Positions 16,823 to 25,333 of a DNA stretch of 32,034 nt are shown here, piece by piece. Each line of letters opens with the position of its first letter. The first letter of the stretch is position 1. The notes beneath the pieces were generated by a model. It was given only the letters and a program-made list of their open reading frames with translations. It was not told the DNA's origin and searched no databases. Source of the stretch: Streptomyces altiplanensis (GTDB taxonomy: Bacteria > Actinomycetota > Actinomycetes > Streptomycetales > Streptomycetaceae); assembly GCA_003719395.1 (NCBI GenBank), contig RHMC01000080.1, forward strand, positions 1 through 32,034, given 5' to 3'. Position numbers and translations under genes: made by a program.

Positions 16823-18299
16823 TTACCGCTGCTGCTGCCGGTACGGGTTGTAGGCGGCGTGGTCCCGGTGAGGGGCGGAGCGCTGGGGCGGCGGTCCGTA
16901 CCACGGCGCCGACGACGGCCGTGAGTACGGCTGGGGCTGCCACGGGGGCGGTGGCGGGGCCCATGCCCGGGTTGTCGCCCGCGCCGCGTACTCCAGGGCC
17001 GGCCCGGCCACGTCCCTGCGCTGCCAGAGGTGGTGCAGCAGCTCCTGCGCGCGTGCCGTGAAGTCCGGGCCCACCGCGCCGCGGTGGGCCCGGTGGCGCA
17101 GGAAGGCCAGGGACGTCGCGAAGGCTCGTACTCGGCGACGGCACGGGCGGCGGCCCGGGACGCGGCCCGGCCGCCGGATGCCGCCTGGCTTCCGTACGGA
17201 CCGCTTCCGTACGGACCGCTTCGTACGCGCCGCGCACCGCGCCCCGTGCCAGCGAACGGGCCCGCATCGAGGCGAGCGCGGACGGCTCGGCCGGCCGCAG
17301 CCAGCCGGCGGCGGCGTAGGCGGCAGTTCGGCGGCGATCGTGCGCAGCTCGCGCTGGCTCGTCCAGATCACCAGCCAGGTCAGCAGCGCGAAGGCGGGGA
17401 CCATGAAGGCGGCGTACACCGCGTAGAAGCCGTACGTCCCGAAGGCCGCGGAGCCGTTCCACAGGGCGTGCACGCCCATGGCGAGCACCAGACCGAGCAG
17501 CGGCAGCGCGATCCGGCCGCCACCGGCCCGGGCGCCGCTGCGGCGCGAGCGCGGCGAGCCCGAAGCCGATGCCCGTCAGCACCGTGAACAGCGGGTGCGC
17601 GAACGGCGACATCACGATGCGTACGAAGAAGGTCGCCGCGGTCACCGAGGCGAGGCCGGAGGCGCCCGCCGCCTGGTCCTCACCGAAGGCGTTGCCGAGA
17701 TAGAGGATGTTCTCGGTGAAGGCGAAGCCGGTCGCCGTGAAGCCGGCGACGACCACTCCGTCGACGATCCCGGTGAAGTCCCGTCTGCGGAAAAGGAAGA
17801 TCAGCAGTATCGCCGCCGCCTTCGCGCTCTCCTCGACGACCGGGGCTATCACCGTCGCGCCGAGGGATTCGGCCCCCGCCGGATCGGCGGTGGCCGTGGC
17901 TATCCAGCGGGTCGCGAAACTGTTCGCGATGATCGCGACGAGGGCCGCGGCGAACGCGCCCCAGGCGAAGGCGAAGACAAGGTTCCGCCAGGGTTCGGGC
18001 TCCACCCGGTCCAGCCAGCGGAACGCGGCGGCCAGCAGCGGCACCGGCAGCACCGCCAGCCCCAGGCCGACCAGGAAGCCCTGGGTGCCGGTCTGGTCGC
18101 GGACGATCGCCAGGATCACCAGGGCGCAGAGCGCGAGCAGCGTGATCACCGCGCCCGCGCGCACCGCCCTGGCGCGCCACCAGGCGCGGCGCGGCTTGTA
18201 GCGCCAGTGCGCAGGCGGCGGTACGGCGGTGAACTGCGGCTGCTGCTCACAGTCCGGGACCGCCGGGTGGTGCCGGGGGTGCGGAGGCGACTCGTACAC
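16823..18299 (-). CDS. PrsW-family intramembrane metalloprotease (several indels)
   Basis: A polytopic membrane protease of the PrsW/CPBP-like group, known in Bacillus for cleaving an anti-sigma factor. The N-terminus is a Pro-rich soluble stretch (residues 1-40). Then come the membrane segments with the family motifs: APVVEESAK (the EE pair), ENILYL and MSPFAHPLFTVLTGIGFG (a conserved His), and a later segment MGVHALWNG (a second His). The C-terminal 150 residues are soluble and Pro/Tyr-rich, ending YNPYRQQQR. The frame shifts about four times, near 17530, 17322, 17180 and 17135. Each correction gives continuous family-like sequence. A 15-bp tandem repeat codes EAVRTEAVRTEA at about 17190-17222. 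The GTG start at 18299 is 75 bases after trmB, so cotranscription is likely. The substrate is unknown. Confidence 0.85.
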
Positions 18300-18373
18300 C
18301 CGACGACCCTAACGAGAGGTACTGACAGCCGGCGATGCCCAGGGGCGCTGCCCGAGGGCTCCGGCCGCGGGTT

Positions 18374-19168
18374 CTACTTGCGGCGGAACAACAGGTCGTG
18401 CACGACATGGCCCTTGTCGAGCCCCTGCCCCTCGAAACGGGTGAGCGGCCGGAATCCGGGCCTGGGCGCGTAGCCGCCGTCCGGCACGGTGTTCTCGAAG
18501 CCGGGGTGCGCGGTGAGCACTTCCAGCATCTGCTCGGCGTACGGCTCCCAGTCGGTCGCGCAGTGCAGGATCGCGCCGGGCGCGAGGCTGGGCGCGGCGA
18601 GGGAGAGGAACTCGGGCTGGATGAGGCGCCGTTTGTGGTGGCGCTTCTTCGGCCACGGGTCGGGGAAGTAGACGCGCAGCCCGGCGAGGGAGGCGGGCGG
18701 CAGCATCTCGCGGAGCAGGATGATCGCGTCGCCGTTGGCCACCCGGACGTTGGTGAGGCCGGCGCGCTCGGCGAGACCGAGCAGGTTGCCCTGCCCGGGG
18801 GTGTGCACGTCGACGGCGAGGATGCCGGTGCCGGGGTCTTCGGCGGCCATCTGCGCGGTGGCCTCACCCATCCCGAACCCGATCTCCAGCACGACCGGCA
18901 TTCCACGGCCGCCGAAGAGCTCGTCGAGGTCGAGGACGCGCTGCCCGTCGATGTCCAGGCCCCACTGGGGCCAGAGCCGCTCCAGCGCTTCGGCCTGCCC
19001 CGTGGTCACCCGGCTGCGCCGCGGCTGGAAGCTGCGGATCCGCCGCTCGTGGTGCGACCCGGCGGGGTCGGGCGCGGGACCGCCGGGGAAGCGGGGCTCG
19101 CCCTTCGCTCGGTGGAAGGGGGAGACGTGGTGGGCGGCGCCGGGACGGACGCTGGAGGACTCAGACAC
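18374..19168 (-). CDS. trmB: tRNA (guanine-N7-)-methyltransferase TrmB
   Basis: An AdoMet-dependent enzyme that makes m7G46 in the variable loop of tRNAs. The 264-residue protein starts at the GTG at 19168. An N-terminal disordered extension of about 45 residues (HHERRIRSFQPRRSR ends it) precedes the Rossmann domain with VVLEIGFGMGEATAQMA (AdoMet site), AVDVHTPGQGNLL and the TrmB signature VYFPDPWPKKRHHKRRLIQP. TDWEPYAEQMLE and GHVVHDLLFRRK close the domain. The gene is intact, unlike its neighbours. prsW follows 75 bases downstream on the same strand. Upstream lies a 290-base repetitive spacer before lhgO. Confidence 0.95.
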   Translation of the reverse strand: MSESSSVRPGAAHHVSPFHRAKGEPRFPGGPAPDPAGSHHERRIRSFQPRRSRVTTGQAEALERLWPQWGLDIDGQRVLDLDELFGGRGMPVVLEIGFGMGEATAQMAAEDPGTGILAVDVHTPGQGNLLGLAERAGLTNVRVANGDAIILLREMLPPASLAGLRVYFPDPWPKKRHHKRRLIQPEFLSLAAPSLAPGAILHCATDWEPYAEQMLEVLTAHPGFENTVPDGGYAPRPGFRPLTRFEGQGLDKGHVVHDLLFRRK

Positions 19169-19213
19169 AATGCCCCGATTCTACGGCGCGACGGACAGGA
19201 GGGGGAAAGCCCC

Positions 19214-19460
19214 GCAGCCCCGGAGGGCGGCGGCCCCCGAAGCGCCGCTGATCCCGAGTGCGGCTGACCCTGGGTGCGGCGGGCTCGTGAGGCAGGCCCC
19301 GAACGCCGCTGACCCCGGCGGGTGGCGGGCTCCGGAGCGCCGCAGGCCCCGAGCGCGGTTGACCCTGGGTGCGGCGGGCTCCGGAGGGTGGTGGACCTCG
19401 GAGGGCGGCAAGCCCCGAGTGCGGCAGGCCCCGAAGCACCACAGGCCCCGGAGGGTGGTG
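19214..19460. repeat. Degenerate GC-rich repeats in the trmB-lhgO spacer
   Basis: The 294-base gap between lhgO and trmB is built of decaying copies of a unit beginning CCCGAG and ending GCGGCGGGCTC. The two best copies (19253-19286 and 19348-19381) differ at 2 of 34 positions. Shorter copies start near 19295, 19411, 19427 and 19444. Reading frames through them are repeat artefacts and resemble no protein I know. Confidence 0.75.
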
Positions 19461-19462
19461 GC

Positions 19463-20693
19463 CTACCTCACCCCCAGCGCCTCCAGTGCTCCCAGTGCCC
19501 GCCGCGCCACCCGCCGGCCGATCGGGAGCGAGGCGGTCCGCCGCCGGGACGGGGCGTTCAGGACATGGATCGTGCGCGGCGCCTCCCGGATCAGGAAGTC
19601 GTCGACCAGCGTCCCGTCCCGCAGCACCGCCTGCGCCCGCACCCCCGCCGGCGCCGCCCGCAGATCCGCCTCCGTTACCTCCGGCAGCAGCCGCCGCACC
19701 GCCTCCGTGAAGGCGCGCTTCGACACCGAGCGGTGCAGCTCACCCGCGCCGTACCGCCAGTGGCGCCGCGCTATCCGCCAGGAGCCCGGCCAGCCGAGCG
19801 TCCCGGCCAGTTCGCGCGGCCGTACCACCGACCAGGCGTACCCCTCCCGCGCCAGCGCCGGCACCGCGTTCGGGCCGACGTGCACGCCGCCGTCGATGCC
19901 CCGCGTCAGGTGCACCCCCAGGAAGGGGAACGCCGGATCCGGCACCGGATAGACCAGGCCGCGCACCAGCTCCGGCCGGGCCAGCTCGTAGTACTCACCC
20001 CGGAACGGGACGATCCGCACCCCCGGGTCGTCACCCGCCAGCCGCGCCACCCGGTCGCAGTGCAGCCCCGCGCAGTTCACCAGGACCCGCGCCCGCACCA
20101 CCGTCCCGTCCGCCGTCCGCACGGCGACACCCCAGGGGCGCGGTCGACGACGGTCACCTCCGCGCCGTACCGGACCTCCGCGCCCGACGTGCTCAGGCTC
20201 TCCGCGAGCTGCGCCGCGACGCCCCGAAGTCGCACACGCCGGTCGTGGCCACCTGGATCGCGGCCAGGCCCCGTATCTTCGGTTCGTACTCCGCTATCTG
20301 GGCGGGGCCGAGCTCCCGCACCGGAATGCCGTTCTCCCGGCCGCGCTGCACCAGGGCGTGCAGCCGCGGCAGTTCCGCCCGCTCCGTCGCGACGATCAGC
20401 TTGCCCGTGACCTCGTGCGCGATGCCGTACTCCGCGCAGAACTTGACCATCTCGGCCGCGCCCCGCACCGCGTACCGGGCCTTGAGCGAGCCCGGCCGGT
20501 AGTAGATGCCGCTGTGAATGACGCCGCTGTTGCGCCCGGTCTGGTGCAGGGCCGGGCCCCGCTCCTTCTCCAGCACCGTCACGCGCGTGCCCGGCGCGGC
20601 GCGCGTGACGGCGTACGCCGCCGAGAGACCGACGATTCCCGCGCCGATCACCAGCACGTCGCAGTCGTAACGGCCATAGCGGTCGTACGGCAT
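19463..20693 (-). CDS. lhgO: L-2-hydroxyglutarate oxidase, FAD-dependent (two indels)
   Basis: A flavoprotein of the DAO superfamily that oxidises L-2-hydroxyglutarate to 2-oxoglutarate, passing electrons to the membrane quinone pool. The ATG at 20693 is preceded by GGGAGGT with good spacing. The N-terminus has the dinucleotide fold VLVIGAGIVGLSAAYA with the acidic end VTVLEKE. LHQTGRNSGVIHSGIYY and GKLIVATE follow, then after two breaks VRARVLVNCAGLHCDRVARLAG, FRGEYYEL, YPVPDPAFPFLGVHLTRGIDG, VHVGPNAV and the C-terminal FLIREAPRTIHVLNAPSPAAT-like end. One frameshift is at 20220/20221, where a missing C restores CDFGAVAAQLAES. The second is at about 20135, in a C run. Family members are about 400 residues, matching the corrected length. 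Confidence 0.88.
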
Positions 20694-20809
20694 CGCTTCA
20701 CCTCCCACCACGGCCGTGTCCGGGTCCGTGTCCTCCCGGAGAGCGCCCCGGAGTCCCGATGATGCACTGACCCACTGACAGTGCCTTCAAACCACCGCCA
20801 GAGCCGCCC

Positions 20810-20872
20810 CCTGAGCCTGCCTCTGCCTTTGCCTCTGCCTCTGAGTCTGGCCCCCTGCCCCTGCCCCTGTCC
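20810..20872. repeat. CCTCTG/CCCCTG hexamer repeat
   Basis: A pyrimidine-biased tract made of about ten consecutive variants of CTGCCT/CTGCCC fills the spacer directly after the stop of the NsdA-like gene, between it and lhgO. It is a simple-sequence repeat with no visible coding role. Confidence 0.8.
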
Positions 20873-22312
20873 CTACGCCGGTGCCACCAGCAGCGGCCGT
20901 GCCCGCTCCCGCAGCTCCGCGACCCGCGGCTCGTCGCCGTACGGTTCCAGCCGGTGCAGCAGGTCCCGTACGTACTCGGTCGTCCGCGCCGACGAGATGC
21001 GTCCCGCGACCTCCACCGCCCGCGTGCCCGCCGCGCATGCCGCGTCCAGGTTCCCCGACTCCAGTTCGGCGACGGCCGACACCACCAGGCGCAGGCCGTG
21101 CGAGCGCACGAACTCCTCCGTCGGCCGCGACAGCGCCTGCTCCGTGAACCGCCGCACCTGCCGGGGCGCCTTCAGATCGCGGTAGCACTCCGCCGCGTCG
21201 GCCGCGAACCTGTCGTACGAGTAGAAGCCCAGCCAGGACGGGTCCGGATCGCCCTCCCGCGCTCGCTCCAGCCACCCCTCGGCCGCCCTCAGCGCGGCCC
21301 CCGCCGCCTGCGCGTCGCCCGCCTTCGCGTGCGCCCGTGCCTCCACGAGCCGGAAGAAGCTCATGGTGCGGGCGGTCGCCAGGCCCCGGTTCCGCTCCAG
21401 GGCGGCCTGTGCGAGGTCCACGCCCTCGTCGGCGAAGCCCCGGTAGGTCGCCTGGAGCGACATCGACGCCAGGACGTACCCGCCCAGCGGCACGTCGGCC
21501 GCCGCGCGGGCGAGCCTCAGCGCCTGGATGTAGTAGCGCTGGGCGGCCTCCTGCTGCCCGGTGTCGAAGGCCATCCACCCGGCCAGCCTGGTCAGTTCGG
21601 ACGTGGCGCCGAAGAGCGAACGACCGACGTCGTCGCTGTACGAGCCGAGGAGCAGCGGCGCCGCGTCCACCCGTAAGCACTCCGGGACCATCGACGAACG
21701 CCAGTCCCCGCCCCCGTACTTCGAGTCCCAGCGCCGCGCGTCCTCCGCCGCCTCCCGCAGCTTGGCCACATCCGCGTGCCCCACCCGCAGCGGCGTCGCG
21801 TCGGACGCCGGCTCACCGGGCGACGTCGCCGTGGAGTCCCGCGCGACCGACGAGTCGGCGGGTGTTATCAGCCACCGGGACGCGGGTGTGGCGTACGCGC
21901 TCACCGCGAACGAACCGGCCAGTGACTGCCAGATGCCGCCGCTGCCCGCCCGCCTGCCCGCCAGGTCCAGCCGGTACAGCTCGGTCGCCGAGCGCACCGC
22001 GGCCGACACGTCGCGCGGAAAGGCCAGGCCGACCTCCGGCGCCGGGTCGGCGTCCGCCAGGCCGATCTCGTGCAGCGGCACGGGGCGGCCGAGCTTGGCA
22101 CCGATGGCGGCGGCGATCAGGTGGGGCGCGGCGCCCTGCGGCACCATGCCCTTGGACACCCACCTGGCCACCGACGTCTTGTCGTAACGAAGTGTCAGGC
22201 CGCGTTGCGACCCGAGATCATTGACCCGCCTCGCCAGGCCGGCGTTGCTGATTCCCGCGAGGGCGAGAACCGTGCCGAGCTTTTCGTTCGGCCCGCGTTG
22301 TTCCCTGGACAT
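20873..22312 (-). CDS. NsdA-like sporulation-associated regulator (HTH plus TPR-like)
   Basis: A 479-residue protein of the Streptomyces group that includes NsdA, a negative regulator of differentiation and antibiotic production, and the S. coelicolor protein annotated as sporulation-associated. The ATG at 22312 has GAGGGG 8 bases upstream; the frame extends further but without support. Residues 8-85 form a Cro/XRE-like DNA-binding region (KLGTVLALAGISNAGLARRVND, SVARWVSKGMVPQG). The middle contains an Ala/Ser-rich linker. Residues from about 200 on are alpha-helical repeats (ELTRLAGWMAFDTGQQEAAQRYYIQAL is typical) as in tetratricopeptide regulators. It is intact and divergent from the asparagine-synthetase-like gene across a regulator-rich spacer. 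Assignment to the NsdA group is from memory of the family. Confidence 0.82.
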   Translation of the reverse strand: MSREQRGPNEKLGTVLALAGISNAGLARRVNDLGSQRGLTLRYDKTSVARWVSKGMVPQGAAPHLIAAAIGAKLGRPVPLHEIGLADADPAPEVGLAFPRDVSAAVRSATELYRLDLAGRRAGSGGIWQSLAGSFAVSAYATPASRWLITPADSSVARDSTATSPGEPASDATPLRVGHADVAKLREAAEDARRWDSKYGGGDWRSSMVPECLRVDAAPLLLGSYSDDVGRSLFGATSELTRLAGWMAFDTGQQEAAQRYYIQALRLARAAADVPLGGYVLASMSLQATYRGFADEGVDLAQAALERNRGLATARTMSFFRLVEARAHAKAGDAQAAGAALRAAEGWLERAREGDPDPSWLGFYSYDRFAADAAECYRDLKAPRQVRRFTEQALSRPTEEFVRSHGLRLVVSAVAELESGNLDAACAAGTRAVEVAGRISSARTTEYVRDLLHRLEPYGDEPRVAELRERARPLLVAPA

Positions 22313-22473
22313 GCGCCACCCCTCGCCACAGACGGCCGTCCGCCGGGACATTCCCGGCCTTACTGCCCGCACGAGCGCGCGGCCAGCCCAGCCGGAATAT
22401 GCGGCCCGCGCAGGACATCAGTAAACCCAGCGTAGTTCTCCGCATCCCGACCGTTAAGGGGCGGTGTTCCGTA

Positions 22474-22499
22474 TGGCGAGATTCGTGTAGTTACACGAA
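22474..22499. promoter_or_regulatory. AdpA-consensus site abutting an 18-bp palindrome
   Basis: TGGCGAGATT at 22474-22483 fits the AdpA consensus TGGCSNGWWY at every position. It overlaps by two bases the palindrome TTCGTGTA-GT-TACACGAA (22482-22499), a perfect 8-bp inverted repeat with a 2-bp centre. It lies 160 bases upstream of the NsdA-like start and 430 upstream of the divergent gene. The binding proteins are inferred, not shown. Confidence 0.55.
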
Positions 22500-22602
22500 C
22501 GCCCGTGCCCCACCCCGTGCTCCGTGCGTGTGGCCGTGCGCCCGCCCGTGCGCTCTCGTCGGGTTCGTACCGGAGCGGCTTCCATGGGAGTCGCGTGGGT
22601 CG

Positions 22603-22698
22603 GCCCGCTGCACTGGATCCAGCGGGCTGGGGGACACCGCCGCCTTCATCCCCGCGGGTGGCGGACCGGTCCGGGAGGCGAACAGCGCCTCCCGGACC
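22603..22698 (+). other. Two strong hairpins in the divergent spacer
   Basis: GCCCGCTG (22603-22610) pairs with CAGCGGGC (22620-22627). Forty bases on, GGTCCGGGAGGCG (22668-22680) pairs perfectly with CGCCTCCCGGACC (22686-22698) across AACAG. The second has terminator-like strength but sits between two divergent starts, where no gene ends. An attenuator in the leader of the downstream gene or the end of a small RNA are possibilities. The rest of 22313-22929 shows no credible gene. Confidence 0.5.
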
Positions 22699-22904
22699 GT
22701 GCGTTCACCCGTGGCTGCACCGCGCCCGCAGAATGGCCGAATGGCGCCTGTCGCCCAAACCGGCCGAAGTCCTGCGCGCAGCGGGTGCATTGTCTTGCCC
22801 GCGCGCCTTCCGCAGCCCCTCTCGTACGCCGTTGTCGTGGCAGCATGGTCCCGAAGCTACTTCTCGCAGCTGTTTCTCGAGGCTGCTTCGGTACGTGCGT
22901 TTGG

Positions 22905-22913
22905 TTGTCCACA
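22905..22913 (+). promoter_or_regulatory. DnaA box
   Basis: TTGTCCACA, the preferred Streptomyces DnaA box, lies 16 bases before the start of the asparagine-synthetase-like gene. It overlaps a small palindrome CCACAG-C-CTGTGG that runs into the ribosome site. Confidence 0.5.
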
Positions 22914-22929
22914 GCCTGTGGAGGCGGCG

Positions 22930-25105
22930 ATGCGGTGGTTGGTGGGGTGGAGCAGTGTCGCCGCCAGCTTCGGGACGGTGGGCGCGGTCGGCACGGCCGG
23001 CGCCACCCCTTCCTCCGGCTCTCCCGGCTCTCCCGGATCCTCCGCCTTCTCCGACCACGAATCCCTCACCGTGCACCCGGTCGGCGCCCAGCTCCTGTGG
23101 GGTGATCCGGACCCCCTGTGGGCCGTCGGCGACTGGCGCCCCGACGAGGTCCGCACCCTCAGCGTCGACGCCTTCACCCGGATCGCCGTCCTCGGCTGCT
23201 GCGGCGCGTCCGACGAAGAACTGCGCGTCGGCCTCTTCGCGGCGCGCGGCGGCGCACTGCGGCACCTGACCGCGTGGTCCGGCAGCTACACCGCCGTCGT
23301 CCAGGTCGGCCGCCGCGTCACCGTGGCCGGTGACCTGGCAGGCGCCCGGCCCGTCTTCTACACGCCCTGGGCCAATGGCACCGCGTACGCCACCGCCGCG
23401 CTCCCGCTCGCCGACCTCATCGAGGCACAGCTCGACATCGGCCACCTCGCGGCGCTGCTCGCCTGCCCCGACGTCCCCGAGGCGCTGCGCGACGGCACGC
23501 CGTACGCAGGCGTACGGCGCATCCCGCCGGGGCACGCCCTCGTCCTGCGCGAGGGCTCGCGCGAGATCACCGGCTACGAACCGGTGGCCTCCCTCGCCGT
23601 CGCCGCGCCCCAGCTCGACCCGGAGCGCGCGGTCGACGACGTACGCGACGCCCTGGTCGAAGCGGTACGGGCCAGACTCACCGCGCCGCGCCCACGCCCC
23701 CGAGACCCTGCCGCCCGACCCGGGTCCGGTCCCCGGCATGGGCCCCGCCGAGCGCCGGGCCGCCCGCGGCGCGCCCGTCCCCGGCATCGGTGCCGACCTC
23801 TCCGGCGGCAGCGCCTCCGCCACCCTCGCCCTGCTGGCCGCGGGCCTGCCGGGGCTGCCCGGCACGGTCCTGGGCCACGGCACGGGCGCGGGGGGAGCGG
23901 CTGCTCGCCGTCGTTCAACGACTTGACCGCCGAAGACCGTGGGAACAAGGCGGAGTTGGAGCGGGCCGGTGCCATCGCCGCCAACCCCCGCCTGCACCAC
24001 GTGGTCGTCGCCGTCGGCGGCGAGGCCCTTCCGTACGCCGATCTGGGCAGCGGCCCGCTCACCGACGAACCGGGTCCGTCCCTGGTCACCGCCGAGCGCC
24101 ACCGCCGCCGTCTCGCCGCGGGCAGCGCCGACCACTTCACGGGGCACGGTGCCCGCCAGGTCCTCGACGCCCACCCGGCCCGCCTCGCCGACCTGCTCAT
24201 GGACCGCAGACGACGCGACATGCTGCGCCCCGTCACCGCGCTGGCCAAGGTCGAAGGGCCCTCCGCCCACTCGCTCTTCGTCCCGTTGACCGTCTACCGC
24301 GCCGCCCGCCGCCTCGCCCGTACGCCGTACCGCGCGGGCATCGAGGAGACGGCGGGCCGCCTCATGGAGCGCCGCTTCGACGAACCGGGCGCCAGGGGCG
24401 GGGGGCAACGGCGGCGAGGCGCAGCGCGCTGGAGGCCTCACTGGCCGCCCTCGCCTGGAGCAGGCCGGGGCCGGCCGCACGCTGGCTGACGGGTGAGGCG
24501 CTGGCTGAGGTATCGGTTCGCCTCCAGGGGGCGGCGACCAGACCCACGTCCGTGCAGCGCCCCGGTGAGGCCCGCGCGCGGGCAGCCCTGGCCCGCGCCG
24601 CCGCCGACCACCGGGTCTTCGAGCAGGCCGCGGAGGTCCGCAGCCAGCGTCTGCACGCCCCCTTCCTCGACAACCAGGTCGTACGGGCGTCCCGCAACCT
24701 CCCCGAAGCCCTGCGCGTCCAGCCGGGCGCGCGCGCCGCGATCCTGCGCACGGTCCTGTCCGGTGCGGGGATCAAGGACCTGCCGCCCGGCTGGGGCGCC
24801 ACGTCCCACGCCTCTTCGGCGGCAGCCGCCCGCGCCGGCCTGCGCGCCGCCGTCGGCGACCTGATCGCGCTCTTCGACGCGCACTGCTGGCCGACGCGGG
24901 TCTGATCGAGGCCCGTGTCGTACGCAAGGCCCTGCGCGCGGCGGCCGAGGGCGAACCCGTACCGCTCGACGGGATCGCCGACCTGGTCTCCACGGAGCTG
25001 TGGCTGCGCCGCCTGGTGTCGCGCCGGGGCACGTGCTGGACGGGCACGGCGGCCCCCCGCCAGCGCGCGGTGGCCGGCGGAGTCCCCCCGCGCCGCGCAC
25101 TCTGA
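22930..25105 (+). CDS. Asparagine-synthetase-like protein with a degenerate ATP motif (several indels)
   Basis: A large protein of about 720 residues of the asparagine synthase / beta-lactam-synthetase / lasso-cyclase fold. The ATG at 22930 has GGAGG five bases upstream. The N-terminal half resembles the Ntn-hydrolase domain of the family but has no catalytic Cys at position 2 (RWLVGWSS), so it should not use glutamine. GDLAGARPVFYT, IPPGHALVL and, near the end, RLHAPFLDNQVVRA follow the family pattern. The ATP-pyrophosphatase loop reads DLSGGSASATL instead of SGGxDS, and the usual late catalytic Lys region reads RAAILRTVL. Five frameshifts (about 23690, 23890, 23911, 24410 and 24885) split it, but the correct residues resume each time. 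It may be a pseudoenzyme or have another adenylating role. It is divergent from the NsdA-like gene. Confidence 0.8.
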
Positions 25106-25144
25106 CCGGGGACCCGCCCGCCGCCCGTCGGACGTGCTGAAAAG

Positions 25145-25181
25145 CCGCCGCGGCCCGGGAAGTCCACCCGGGCCGCGGCGG
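25145..25181. terminator. Terminator between the asparagine-synthetase-like gene and atrA
   Basis: CCGCCGCGGCCCGGG (25145-25159) pairs perfectly (15 bp) with 25167-25181 across AAGTCCA. It lies 39 bases past the upstream stop, between convergent genes. Confidence 0.88.
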
Positions 25182-25264
25182 GAAGCCCCGCCCGAAGGAC
25201 CGGAACCGTCCGCCGCCTCGGCGAACAGGCGAACAGGCGGACGACGGGCGAACCCCCATGAATG

Positions 25265-25330
25265 CCCACGAAGCCACGAAGCCACGAAACATGGACCCAC
25301 GAAACATGGACCCACGGACCCACGCCCACG
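25265..25330. repeat. Minisatellite-like tandem repeats after atrA
   Basis: Three copies of the 8-mer CCACGAAG/A are followed by two exact copies of the 15-mer ACGAAACATGGACCC (25284-25298 and 25299-25313), then truncated ACGGACCC and ACGCCCACG copies. A doubled GCGAACAG lies just before, at about 25220-25236. The tract is non-coding and directly precedes the atrA stop. Confidence 0.85.
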
Positions 25331-25333
25331 CAC

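Noticed and set aside
19161..19442. Repeat-containing minus-strand frame between lhgO and trmB
   Set aside because: Its residues simply translate the degenerate DNA repeat. There is no start signal and no similarity to any family I recognise.
22524..23105. Plus-strand frames across the NsdA-like / asparagine-synthetase-like spacer
   Set aside because: They run through hairpins and into the real gene in the wrong frame, with amino-acid composition of non-coding GC-rich DNA.
25265..25330. CRISPR array
   Set aside because: The repeats are directly adjacent with no unique spacers and are only 8-15 bp long.
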